Positions 17,285-25,598 of a stretch of 64,000 nt of DNA are shown piece after piece. A program made the translations under genes and the position numbers. The DNA is taken from assembly GCA_030148985.1 (NCBI GenBank), contig JASBSJ010000004.1:62001-126000 (forward strand), in the 5' to 3' direction. The first letter of the stretch is position 1, and each line of letters begins with the position of its first letter. The stretch is from Sphingopyxis sp. GTDB taxonomy: Bacteria > Pseudomonadota > Alphaproteobacteria > Sphingomonadales > Sphingomonadaceae. The notes beneath the pieces are model-generated. The model saw only the letters and a program-made list of their open reading frames with translations. It had not been told where the DNA came from and did no database searches.

Positions 17285-18310
17285 TCAAAGCCCTTCGGGG
17301 GTGGCGGCCGGTTGACTGGCGCGTGCCTTGCGTGCCGCGATCTCGGCGCGGAGCCGTTGCTCGCTCTGTGCGCTCCGCACCACCTCCGGGAGCCATTCGG
17401 CGCGGAATTCCAGCCGCATACTGCTTTCCAGCACCTGAAATTCGAGCACTTGCGAAAAGGGATGTCCCTTGCGCCGCGCGTTGAGCGCCGAAAACAGCCG
17501 CTGACCGGCGGCATCGCCCGCGAGCACCGCCGCGCATTCGGGCGAGGTTTCCTTGGCGACGTCGCGCCGCATCGCCGACAGGCAATAGCTGCGGCTGACC
17601 TTGATCGGGTGCTGACGCTCCATCTCGAACGTCTCGCGATCGTCGGTTTCGGCTTCATATCCCTTGGGCACCGGCGCCTGAACATAATAAAAGGCCATGA
17701 CATTGCCCGGTTGCCGGTTGACCTTGCTCGGCTCGCCCAGCCGCTTTTCCAGCGTGGCGGCATAGGCGCGGGGATCGACGCTGGGGTCGAAGCCGCGGCG
17801 GTAGTGGACCGAGAACAGGCGCTGAACGCCCTTCGCATCGACATAGAACCAGGGTGCGATGCTTTCGGTGTTGCGCGGGCGCATATTGGTCGGCGTTTCG
17901 ATGTCGACGCCCTCGGGCATCCGGAACCAGTTATAATTCATTTCCTGCCGCGTGCCGGGCGATTTGTCGGCGCGCGGCCCCAGCCCGAGGTCGAGCGAGC
18001 GGCTGCGCACACGGGGATCGCCCCGCTCGGCATAATCGCTGGGGAGGGCGAAACCCTGTTCGGTCAATGCCGCGCGCACCTCATCGATCGTCATGTCGAA
18101 TTTGAGCCCGAAAACGCTCATGTCCATCGCCTCGCGCACGCTGTACATGCGGGCGTCGAACTTGCTGTCGGGCACGTCGTCGGGCGCGGCTTTGGCGACC
18201 GCCGACGATCCGCCCTTGTCCGCCGGACCGGCATCGGCGGGCGTGTCGCCGCCCGATCCGCACGCCGCGAGACCCACCGCAAAAAGACCAAACATCATTG
18301 CATTGCGCAT
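17285..18310 (-). CDS. Predicted lipoprotein, function unknown
   Basis: 341 residues. A lipobox LAAC (Cys17) after a hydrophobic stretch makes this a lipoprotein, followed by a Gly/Ser/Asp-rich linker to about residue 50. The folded part begins with FGLKFDMTIDEVRAALTEQGF (about 68-88), which resembles the start of small periplasmic domains that carry a helix after the first strand. It includes YNWFRMPEG, an FSVHYRRGF strand and two cysteines (near 244 and 258) that could pair. The C-terminus is a charged helix. No named family is recognised. Gene order (convergent with the restriction enzyme, divergent from the HD-GYP gene) gives no functional hint. Confidence 0.75.
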   Translation of the reverse strand: MRNAMMFGLFAVGLAACGSGGDTPADAGPADKGGSSAVAKAAPDDVPDSKFDARMYSVREAMDMSVFGLKFDMTIDEVRAALTEQGFALPSDYAERGDPRVRSRSLDLGLGPRADKSPGTRQEMNYNWFRMPEGVDIETPTNMRPRNTESIAPWFYVDAKGVQRLFSVHYRRGFDPSVDPRAYAATLEKRLGEPSKVNRQPGNVMAFYYVQAPVPKGYEAETDDRETFEMERQHPIKVSRSYCLSAMRRDVAKETSPECAAVLAGDAAGQRLFSALNARRKGHPFSQVLEFQVLESSMRLEFRAEWLPEVVRSAQSEQRLRAEIAARKARASQPAATPEGL

Positions 18311-18567
18311 CGAGCACCCCCCGTATCAAATTGTCTGGATGGGGGCATGTTGGCCGCTGCGTCCGCAGGGGGTCAACCCTAAACTGGCCTATTTCGGCCA
18401 TTTTTTCCGCTCGGGCCGCGCCGGGGCAAGGGACAGGGCGGCGCGCACGGGGGCGTTTTCAGCGGGTTTCGAGGCGTTCGGCCGTTCGCCCGCGCGCCTT
18501 AATATGACACGCGCCGTGCCGTATCTGAACCATGCGCGTCCGTTGCCGGGCGTGGTGGGACCGAAAA

Positions 18568-19875
18568 ATGCTCGTTCGAATCAGACCCGAGGACGCCCAG
18601 ATCGGCATGTTCATCCACGCCTTTGACGGGTCGTGGTTCGATCATCCGTTCTGGCGGCGGCATTTCCGCGTCGAGACAGCCGAGCAGCTGCGCCGGATAC
18701 GGCTGGCCGACATCGACGCGCTGGTGATCGATGCCGACCGCAGTCTGGTGCCCGTCGGCGAGGCGCGGGTTGCGGACGCGGCCGCGCGGGAGGTGCCGAC
18801 GCCTGTCCGTGCGAAGCCCGGCGGCCATGGATCGCGGTCGCGCCCTGCCGTGCCCTTTGGCCCGCCGCAGCCGGAGGAGCGCGACGTCCCGCGCGGGCGC
18901 CGCGGCTATGCCGCCGAGTGCCGCCGCGCGCGGCGGGCGATCGAGCGCACGCGCGAGGGCGTCGCCGACATGTTCGCCGCGGCGCGGTTGGGGCGCGCGG
19001 TCGATACGCGGCGGATGGCGAAGCTGGCGCGCGCGATCGGCGCGTCGATCGAGCGCGATGCCAAGGCGCTGATCAACCTCGTCCGGCTGAAGGAAAAGGA
19101 CGAATATACCTATCTCCACTCGGTCGCGGTCTGCGCGCTGATGACCAATTTTGCGCGGCATCTGGGACTGGAGGAGCAGGAGGTCGAGGATTTGGGACTT
19201 GCCGGGCTGCTTCATGATGTCGGCAAGGTCGCGGTCGCCGATGCGGTGCTGAACAAGCCCGGACGCCTGTCGCAGGCCGAAATGCGGTCGGTGCGGTCGC
19301 ATCCGGTGGCGGGGCACGCGCTGCTTGCCGCATCGCCGGGCGTGCCTGAAGCGGCGCTGGAGCTGTGTCTGCGGCATCATGAGAAGGTCGACGGGTCGGG
19401 CTATCCGGGGCGGCTGGCGGGTGTTGCGCTGTCGCTCGCGGCGCGGATGGGGGCGATCTGCGACGTGTATGACGCGGTCACGTCGAACCGTCCGTACAAG
19501 GATGCGTGGAGCCCGTGCGAGGCGCTGACCGCGATGCACGGCTGGGCGGGGCATTTCGATCCGGTGCTGCTCGACCGCTTCGCCGACAGCCTGGGCATTT
19601 TTCCGGTCGGGACATTGGTGCGGCTGTCGACGGGCGAGCTGGGGCTGGTTGCGGGCAGCGCGGGGGAGACGGGCGAGGATGTCGTAGTGCGGGCCTTTTT
19701 CGATTGCGCGACGCTGACCGAAACCGAGCCGGTCGATCGCGTGATTGCGCCGTCGGCCGAGCATCCGCGCATCACCGGGCGCGACAGCCCGACATTCTGG
19801 CGCTTTCCCGACTGGGAGGCGATGCGGGTGCGGATATTGGCGGCGAGCGAAGCTGGACCGGCCGCCGCAGCCTGA
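18568..19875 (+). CDS. HD-GYP domain cyclic-di-GMP phosphodiesterase
   Basis: 435 residues from the ATG at 18568; an in-frame ATG at 18532 would add 12 Arg/Trp-rich residues outside the family. An N-terminal DUF3391-like domain (1-75) precedes an Arg/Pro linker and the HD-GYP domain (about 170-365). All signature residues are present: H184, HD at 216-217 (LLHDVGK), H245, HH at 270-271 and GSGYP at 276-280. This indicates a functional metal-dependent hydrolase of c-di-GMP, likely affecting motility or biofilm. There are no transmembrane segments, so it is cytoplasmic. It stands alone, with a 250-bp upstream gap shared with the divergent lipoprotein. Confidence 0.9.
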   Translation: MLVRIRPEDAQIGMFIHAFDGSWFDHPFWRRHFRVETAEQLRRIRLADIDALVIDADRSLVPVGEARVADAAAREVPTPVRAKPGGHGSRSRPAVPFGPPQPEERDVPRGRRGYAAECRRARRAIERTREGVADMFAAARLGRAVDTRRMAKLARAIGASIERDAKALINLVRLKEKDEYTYLHSVAVCALMTNFARHLGLEEQEVEDLGLAGLLHDVGKVAVADAVLNKPGRLSQAEMRSVRSHPVAGHALLAASPGVPEAALELCLRHHEKVDGSGYPGRLAGVALSLAARMGAICDVYDAVTSNRPYKDAWSPCEALTAMHGWAGHFDPVLLDRFADSLGIFPVGTLVRLSTGELGLVAGSAGETGEDVVVRAFFDCATLTETEPVDRVIAPSAEHPRITGRDSPTFWRFPDWEAMRVRILAASEAGPAAAA

Positions 19876-19886
19876 AACGCCGAAGG

Positions 19887-21242
19887 TCAGGCGGACGCGG
19901 CTTCGGCGATCGCGGCAAGGGTCGCGGCGATCAGCGCCGCGACGAGCAGCCTTTGCAGCAGCGCTTTCGGTCGCGGCTGGGGGCGCATGATTGCGATGAG
20001 CGGGATGGCGATGGTCAGCGTCCAGAAGATCGCGATCAGGGGCGCGCCGTTGCCGAGCAGGATGCGCGCGAGGAAGGTGAGCGTCAGCGCCAGCGGGACG
20101 CCCCAGATCACGCCGTCCCACCCCGCGCGCAGCCGTGGTTCGTGGAGCCCGCGCCGCTGGCGCTTGCCGAGCCAGATCGAGGTGCCGGTGGCGACGACGA
20201 TGGTGAGCGCGAGGCCGAAGACGATATAGGCGAGCTTGACCGGCAGACCGCCGTAATTGCCGAAATGGAGGTTGTAGGTCGAGGCGGCGAGTTGCTGCCC
20301 GAGATGCCCGTCGGACAGGCCGACCTTGCCATGATAGGTGCCGTCGGCGCCGAATTCATAGGTTTCGCCGTAGATCAGGCGGCGCGGGTGTTCGGCGATG
20401 AGCTGGATATGCTGGCCGCGCGTGCCGGGGTCATGGAGGATGATGTAAGTGGGGCGGACCTGCGGATGGTTCTTCGCCAGCCAGGCGAGCGGCGCGGCGA
20501 CGTTGGCGAGCGGCGCGGGGGTGGCGTCGGGCGCGGCCTCTTCGCCGAAGATCGGCGCATAGGCGGCCTCGACGTCATTCTTGTAGAAGGCGGCGGCGAG
20601 GCCATAGGCGCCGACGACGCCGAGGCCGATCATCGAGCCGGTGAGCGCGATCGCGAGCGAGAAGGGCAGGGTCCAGACGCTCAGCCTGTTGTGCCAGTCG
20701 GCAAGGCCGACGCCGTGATTGTCGCGCGCGCGGAGGCGAAAGGCGTCGCGGAAGATGCGCGGATGCGCGACGATGCCCGACAGCGACAGCGCGAGGATCA
20801 TTACGCCGAAGATGCCGACGATCGTCATGCCGACGAGGCCCGGGATGTTGAGCGCATAATGCGCGCCGAGCAGGAATTCGGACCAGGCGTTTTCCTCCGG
20901 CCCGGCGATGCGGCCGTCGGCGGTGACGTGGAATGCCTGATGGTCGGTGGTGATCGTCGTGCGCGGCAGTCCATCGACGGGCATATGGACATAGAGGTGC
21001 GTCGTGGCGGGCTTGTCCTTTTCGGTGGCGAGCACCGCGGCGACGGCGCGCTGCACCGCGTCGGGGGCGATCGCCGCCATTTCGGGCGCGTTCGGCTGTT
21101 CGATCCGCTGCCATTCCTGATAGAGGACGACGACGGTGCCGGTGAGGCAGATGAGATAGAGCAACGCGGAGGCGAGCAGGCCGATTGCGGCATGGCCCGA
21201 TAGCGCGCGCTGCACCGCGTCCTTGGAAAAAGCGAGCGTCAT
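19887..21242 (-). CDS. PepSY-associated membrane protein (putative ferric reductase/uptake partner)
   Basis: 451 residues with four to seven hydrophobic helices. It has the PepSY-TM family layout (PF03929): an N-terminal TM helix after MTLAFSKDAVQRALSGHAAIG, a large periplasmic part with PepSY-like segments, the DWHNRLSVWTLPFSLAIALTG helix with a candidate haem-ligand His, and a second periplasmic part with YNLHFGNYGGLPVKLAYIVFGL. Related proteins in other bacteria work beside TonB receptors in siderophore iron reduction. The ATG at 21242 overlaps the stop of the upstream membrane gene (ATGA), so it is the last gene of the TonB-receptor operon. Confidence 0.85.
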   Translation of the reverse strand: MTLAFSKDAVQRALSGHAAIGLLASALLYLICLTGTVVVLYQEWQRIEQPNAPEMAAIAPDAVQRAVAAVLATEKDKPATTHLYVHMPVDGLPRTTITTDHQAFHVTADGRIAGPEENAWSEFLLGAHYALNIPGLVGMTIVGIFGVMILALSLSGIVAHPRIFRDAFRLRARDNHGVGLADWHNRLSVWTLPFSLAIALTGSMIGLGVVGAYGLAAAFYKNDVEAAYAPIFGEEAAPDATPAPLANVAAPLAWLAKNHPQVRPTYIILHDPGTRGQHIQLIAEHPRRLIYGETYEFGADGTYHGKVGLSDGHLGQQLAASTYNLHFGNYGGLPVKLAYIVFGLALTIVVATGTSIWLGKRQRRGLHEPRLRAGWDGVIWGVPLALTLTFLARILLGNGAPLIAIFWTLTIAIPLIAIMRPQPRPKALLQRLLVAALIAATLAAIAEAASA

Positions 21243-21820
21243 ACGGCGCCTCCGATGAAGATCAGGCCAAGGCCCGCTGCGGCGGGGATGGCGAGCAGGC
21301 TGTATTGCGCGCCGCGGCGCGGCAGCATGAGCAGCCAGAAGGCGAGGATGCCCCAGAGGAGCGGGACCAGCAGCAGCGTCATGGCGTTGCCGTCGGCGTC
21401 GCTCCACCCCGCGAGGCCAGCGAGCGCGCGGACGCCGAGCGCGGCGAGCAGCGCTGCGGCAAAGGCGAGCGGGACCGTGAGGAGGAGGGTGAGCAGGCGG
21501 CGGCCCAGCGCGCGCGGTTCGCCCGCTTCGGGGAGCATATGCGCCTTGCGATCCGACGCGCGGCCCTTGCCCTTTGGCGCGGTCCAGCCGGCGTGGGCGA
21601 GGAGCAGCGCGGCGGCGGCCATGCCCGCAAGCGACGCGACGGCGAGACCCCACGCGCCATCGCCCGCGAGCGCGAACGCTGCGCCGATAAGCAGCAGCGC
21701 CCAGCCGACGCCGTTCGCTGCCGCCGAGCGGCGCGGCAGGCCCCACGCGCGGCGCAGTTGCAGCACCGCGGCGACGGTCGCCGCGGCACCGATCCAGACG
21801 AGAGACGCGGTCTCGGTCAC
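21239..21820 (-). CDS. Multi-pass membrane protein of the iron-uptake operon
   Basis: 193 residues starting at a GTG (21820) that overlaps the TonB-receptor stop as GTGA; its own stop overlaps the PepSY start as ATGA. The first part has three helices (IGAAATVAAVLQL, GWALLLIGAAFALAG, GLAVASLAGMAAAALLL), then a basic loop with KGKGRASDRK, then three more helices ending LLAIPAAAGLGLIFIGGAV. It resembles the small DUF3325/DUF3649-type membrane proteins that accompany PepSY and TonB genes in pseudomonads, but the match is by context, not motif. Tight coupling suggests a complex with the PepSY protein. Confidence 0.75.
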   Translation of the reverse strand: MTETASLVWIGAAATVAAVLQLRRAWGLPRRSAAANGVGWALLLIGAAFALAGDGAWGLAVASLAGMAAAALLLAHAGWTAPKGKGRASDRKAHMLPEAGEPRALGRRLLTLLLTVPLAFAAALLAALGVRALAGLAGWSDADGNAMTLLLVPLLWGILAFWLLMLPRRGAQYSLLAIPAAAGLGLIFIGGAV

Positions 21821-23868
21821 CGGAAGCGGTAGCCGACGGTCGCCATCACATTGCGCGGCGCGCCGACGAAGCAGTCGCCGCGCGCGAGGCACGATGCGAA
21901 GAACTTGTTGTTGAGCAGGTTCGTCGCGTTGACCGCGAAACGCCAGTTGTTCCAGCTCACTTCGGCGAGTGCATCGACCGTCGTGTTGCTGGGGGTAACG
22001 AGCGACCAGGCCGGACCCGTCGAGCGGCGCTTGCCGGTATAGACGACGCCCGCGCCGAGGCGCAGCTGGGCTTCATCGACCAGCCCGAAGGTCTTGGTCG
22101 ACCAGATCGAGGCGATGTGGCGCGGCAGATAGTCGAGATTGGTGTTCACCTCCGACTTCAGCTTGTTATAGCCATAGTTGACGAGCAGGTCGAAGTTGCC
22201 GGGCAGGCTGTGGCTTGCCTCGAACTCGACGCCCTTGGTCGTCAGTTCGCCTGACTGCGCGGTGCCGCCGCCCGCGAGATAGAGGACGCGGTCGCGTTCC
22301 TTGATGCGAAAGCCGGTGACGGTGACCAGCGTGCCGGGGCGCGGGTTCCACTTGACCCCCGCTTCCCACTGCTCGCCGGTCTGCGGCCGGAACGGATCGC
22401 CGACGCTGCCGTCGGTATTTTCGTTGCGCCCGGCGATCGGCAGGAAGCTTTCGGTATAGCTGACGAAGGGCGAGAAGCCCGCGCCGATCTCGCCGATCAC
22501 GCCGGCGCGGAAGGTCGTCGCATTGTCCTTGTTCCCCGCCGACGAGGTCACGCGGTCGCGCCGCGCGCCGAGGACGACCGACACACGGTCGAAGAAGCGG
22601 ATCTGGTCCTGGACATAGACGCCGAGCTGTTTCTGCGAGTCATAGGCGAAGGGGCCGGTCGGATCGTAGGTGAGCAGCGCGTCATAGTCGATGTCGTAGA
22701 GGTCGATGGTTTCGAACCCGAACACGCCGCGCTTGCCGACCTTATTCCAGCTGTAATCGACGCCGACGAGCAGCTTGTGCTCGACATTCGCGCCGGTGTT
22801 GAAATTGATCTGGACGTTGTTGTCGGTCGAAAAGACGTTCATCCGCGCGTCGCTGGCATCGGCATAGAGGCCGATGGTGCGGCGGTCGGCGGCGAAGGGA
22901 TCGGTGGGGTTCGAATAGCTGTTGGTGTAGTGGGTGAAATATTCAAGGTCGCTGTCGATATAGCGCGCCTTGAGGCTGAGCCGTACCGCGTCCGAAAAAT
23001 CATGCGTGACGCTGGCCATGCCTTGCAGCGAACGGCCCGCATAGCGGTCCCAGCCGGGCTTGCCGACGAAAGTGTACCGGTCGAGCGGGCCCGGCGCGCC
23101 GGGGTTGGGGCGGAAGGTGCCGATGATCGGCAGGAACTGCGACGTCGAGCCGGTGTCGTCCTCCTGATAAAGACCGGTGAGGATGACGTCGGTGTCGGGG
23201 GTCGGCTTCCAGCGGAGCGAGGGGGCGAACATCACGCGGTCGTCGGGCACATGGTCGACATAGGTATCGGCGTCGCGCGCGCGGCCGACGGCGCGGATCG
23301 CGAAGCTGTCGGACAGCGCAAGGTTGACGTCGGCGAGCACTTCCTTGCGGTCGTAGCTGCCATAGACGAGATTGATTTCGCCCTGCGTTTCGAAACCCGG
23401 AGCTTTCGAAACGAGGTTGACGAGGCCGCCGATCGAACCCTGGCCGAACAGCACCGACGCCGGGCCGCGGACGATTTCGACGCGGTCGAAATTATAGGGG
23501 TCCGACGTGATGCTGGCGTAGAAGGAAAAGATGTCGCGCATCCCGTCGCGAAATTGCAGCGCGTCGATGCCGCGGACGTTGAAGCCGTCGACGCGCGTGT
23601 CGCGGCCATAGGGATTGGCGAGCACGCCCGCGGCATATTTCACCGTGTCGCTGATGTTGATCGCGCCCTGCGCCTCATATTGGTCGGCGGTGATGACCTT
23701 GATCGGCTGCGGCAGTTCGACCAGCGCCGTATCGGTCTTGGTCCCCGCGAAGCCGGTGACGACGATCTGGTCCTGATCCTCGATCGCGGCCGAGGCCGCT
23801 TCGTCGGCGAAGGCGGTGCCGCTGGCCAGCGCGGTGCAGGCAAGCATGGCGATACGCGCGGTGTTCAC
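21817..23868 (-). CDS. TonB-dependent siderophore receptor
   Basis: 683 residues, GTG start. Signal peptide 1-21 (SGTAFA). The mature protein begins with a TonB box (DQIVVTGF) with no STN signalling domain before it, then the plug domain (YEAQGAINISDTVKYAAGV, FNVRGIDALQFRDGM, VEIVRGPASVLFGQGSIGGLVNLVSK in pieces) and a 22-strand barrel ending in a terminal aromatic, VGYRFR. The plug and the DPYNFDRVEIVRGP segment are typical of the ferric-siderophore class (FhuA/FpvA-like). It is the first gene of a three-gene coupled operon behind a Fur-like box. The absence of an STN domain argues against surface signalling. Confidence 0.93.
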   Translation of the reverse strand: MNTARIAMLACTALASGTAFADEAASAAIEDQDQIVVTGFAGTKTDTALVELPQPIKVITADQYEAQGAINISDTVKYAAGVLANPYGRDTRVDGFNVRGIDALQFRDGMRDIFSFYASITSDPYNFDRVEIVRGPASVLFGQGSIGGLVNLVSKAPGFETQGEINLVYGSYDRKEVLADVNLALSDSFAIRAVGRARDADTYVDHVPDDRVMFAPSLRWKPTPDTDVILTGLYQEDDTGSTSQFLPIIGTFRPNPGAPGPLDRYTFVGKPGWDRYAGRSLQGMASVTHDFSDAVRLSLKARYIDSDLEYFTHYTNSYSNPTDPFAADRRTIGLYADASDARMNVFSTDNNVQINFNTGANVEHKLLVGVDYSWNKVGKRGVFGFETIDLYDIDYDALLTYDPTGPFAYDSQKQLGVYVQDQIRFFDRVSVVLGARRDRVTSSAGNKDNATTFRAGVIGEIGAGFSPFVSYTESFLPIAGRNENTDGSVGDPFRPQTGEQWEAGVKWNPRPGTLVTVTGFRIKERDRVLYLAGGGTAQSGELTTKGVEFEASHSLPGNFDLLVNYGYNKLKSEVNTNLDYLPRHIASIWSTKTFGLVDEAQLRLGAGVVYTGKRRSTGPAWSLVTPSNTTVDALAEVSWNNWRFAVNATNLLNNKFFASCLARGDCFVGAPRNVMATVGYRFR

Positions 23869-23911
23869 TTTGATTTTCCCCTGATTGTTCGGACGAGTCG
23901 CGATGCCGTCT

Positions 23912-23930
23912 AATGCGAGTCAGTCTCATT
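23912..23930 (-). promoter_or_regulatory. Fur-like iron box
   Basis: On the minus strand the sequence reads AATGAGACTGACTCGCATT, a 19-bp near-palindrome (AATGAGA / TCGCATT) that fits the AATGANAATNATTNTCATT style of Fur site. It lies 44-62 bases upstream of the TonB-receptor start, where a repressor would cover the promoter. Confidence 0.65.
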
Positions 23931-23976
23931 AACAACAGGGATGTTCAAAATTCGCACGGTGGGCCTGCACCGCGCG

Positions 23977-25356
23977 TCAGCGGAGGAAATCGACGATCCG
24001 TTCGATGACGACATCCATCGCAGGTTCGTTCGACCGCAGAATGTGATTGTCGCTGTCGAGCGTCACCAGCGACGCGCCGCGGATCGCCGAGGCCAGTTCG
24101 ATCGCCTGATCGATGCCGATCCGCTGGTCGGCGCGGGCGTGGAGGATCAGCGTCGGCACGTCGAGGTGCGGCAGGTGGGCGCGCACGTCGATGTCGCCGA
24201 ACAGATCGAGAAAGGCCGCCGCATTGTCGGGCGACACCGTCTGTTTCTGAAAATCGTTGAACCAGGTCAGCTCGTCGGCGGTCGCCGACGGGGTGAAGCT
24301 TTGCGAGAAAATCTGGCGATAGATGGGGGTGTCCTTGCCCCAGCCGCGGCGCACGAGCGTGATGACGGCTTCGCGCTCGTCGGCCTCGCCCGGATCGACG
24401 CGGTGGCGCCAGCCCGTTGCATAGCCGCCGAGCAGGATCAGGTGCGACACGCGACCGGGATGGCGGCGCGTATATTCGATCGCCACGGCGCAGCCCTGCG
24501 ACAGCGCGAAGAGCGGGAAACGGTCGAGGCCGAGCGCGTCGGTGACGGCCTCCAGATCCTGAACGAGCGATTCGAAGGTGATCGCGCCGACGTCCCAGTC
24601 GGAGAGGCCGTTGCCGCGTTCGTCATAGCGCACGAGCCGGAAATGTTCCGAAAGGCCCCCGACCATGCGGCCCCAGAGCGGACTGCCCCAGTCGAGTTCG
24701 AGGTGATTGAGCCAGTTCGCGGTCTTGACGAGCAGCGGGCCGTTGCCGGTCACCGAATAGGCGATGCGGACGCCGTCGGGCGCGAAGCAATAGCGCACCT
24801 GCTGGGCGGGCAGATCGGACGAGGCCGGCGTCGATGCGCGCGCGTCGTCCAGCGCCTCGGCCGCGGCGGCGAAGCGCGCCTGATCGGCCGTGGGCCAGGC
24901 CGCGCTGCGCGAGGCTTCGTCGAGACAGCGGCGGCGGCGGCGGTCGATCGCCGCGCGTTCGGATGCCAGCCACAGCGCATAATCGCCGGTGCCCGCAAGA
25001 TCGAGGCCGGGCAGCGGCGTTTCGAGCGCGCGCAGCGGATCGGGCCGGTCGATGTCGAATATAAAGCCCGACGGGTCGATCGCGACGCGCTCGCGATCGG
25101 CGCCAAGCAGATCGGCATCGTCGCCGAGCAGCGCGCGGATCTTGGACAGCGACCAGCGCAGCGCGCCGCGCGGATCGTCCGGGATGTCGAAGAAGATCTC
25201 GCACAGTCGGTCGCGGCGGACGGGTTTGCCGGTCAGCAGCAGATAGGCGAGCAGCGCGCGCGTCTTGCGCGAGGCGGGAAGCGGTATCGCCTCGCCGCCG
25301 CGTCTGAGCTCGAATTCGCCGAGCAACCGCACCTCGATGGGTTCGCGCCCTCGCAT
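23977..25356 (-). CDS. SARP-like winged-helix domain fused to an alpha/beta hydrolase
   Basis: 459 residues from the ATG at 25356, with AGGAAA upstream. Residues 7-100 form an OmpR/SARP-type DNA-binding domain (EVRLLGEFELRRGGEAIPLP, TRALLAYLLLTGKPVRRDRL, ALRWSLSKIRALLGD). A linker follows at 105-185 with a short helical part but no full BTAD repeat domain. Residues 188-459 are an alpha/beta hydrolase: CFAPDGVRIAYSVTGNGPLLV, YDERGNGLSD, nucleophile S286 in ALSQG (first Gly of the usual elbow replaced by Ala), LILHARADQ (acid) and DSDNH (His). Fusing a regulator to a hydrolase suggests a sensor that binds or turns over its own ligand. It is divergent from the small peptide and methyltransferase genes. 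Confidence 0.85.
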   Translation of the reverse strand: MRGREPIEVRLLGEFELRRGGEAIPLPASRKTRALLAYLLLTGKPVRRDRLCEIFFDIPDDPRGALRWSLSKIRALLGDDADLLGADRERVAIDPSGFIFDIDRPDPLRALETPLPGLDLAGTGDYALWLASERAAIDRRRRRCLDEASRSAAWPTADQARFAAAAEALDDARASTPASSDLPAQQVRYCFAPDGVRIAYSVTGNGPLLVKTANWLNHLELDWGSPLWGRMVGGLSEHFRLVRYDERGNGLSDWDVGAITFESLVQDLEAVTDALGLDRFPLFALSQGCAVAIEYTRRHPGRVSHLILLGGYATGWRHRVDPGEADEREAVITLVRRGWGKDTPIYRQIFSQSFTPSATADELTWFNDFQKQTVSPDNAAAFLDLFGDIDVRAHLPHLDVPTLILHARADQRIGIDQAIELASAIRGASLVTLDSDNHILRSNEPAMDVVIERIVDFLR

Positions 25357-25372
25357 AGCCGTTTCCTGCCGC

Positions 25373-25408
25373 GCAATTTCCACGCTGTCACGGCAAATTC
25401 CCACGCTG
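25373..25408. promoter_or_regulatory. Direct repeat between the SARP-hydrolase gene and the peptide/methyltransferase genes
   Basis: GCAATTTCCACGCTG (25373-25387) is repeated as GCAAATTCCCACGCTG (25393-25408), start to start 20 bp, close to two helical turns. SARP-type proteins are known to bind tandem direct repeats on one DNA face. This is the only such repeat in the 115-bp divergent gap, so it is a good candidate operator for the adjacent fusion regulator. Confidence 0.55.
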
Positions 25409-25471
25409 GTTCACACGGTGCCGCACACGCCGCGCGGGCAATGGGAGGTGGTGGAACAAAGGAGACAAAAA

Positions 25472-25579
25472 ATGTCCATGAACTTCAATCGAATGGGCGG
25501 CGAACCGCTCGCCGCCATGGCGTCGCTCAGCTTCGCCTTCCTGATCTTTGCGGTGATGCCGCATCTGATCTTTGCCTGA
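25472..25579 (+). CDS. 35-residue membrane peptide, function unknown
   Basis: ATG preceded by AAAGGAG 6-9 bases upstream, the strongest ribosome-binding site in this part of the window. The peptide has a polar start (MSMNFNRMGGEP) and a single hydrophobic helix from about residue 13 to the end (AMASLSFAFLIFAV, then MPHLIFA). It has no Cys and no clear cleavage motif, so it is probably a single-pass inner-membrane peptide. It is 19 bases upstream of the methyltransferase gene and surely co-transcribed. No family is recognised. It may assist the methyltransferase, act as a regulator or be a product to be modified; the sequence does not decide. Confidence 0.7.
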   Translation: MSMNFNRMGGEPLAAMASLSFAFLIFAVMPHLIFA

Positions 25580-25598
25580 ACCAAAAGAGAGACATGAT

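Noticed and set aside
23977-25356. Calling the fusion protein a plain alpha/beta hydrolase
   Set aside because: The first 100 residues have a full winged-helix pattern, and the ribosome site fixes the start upstream of it.
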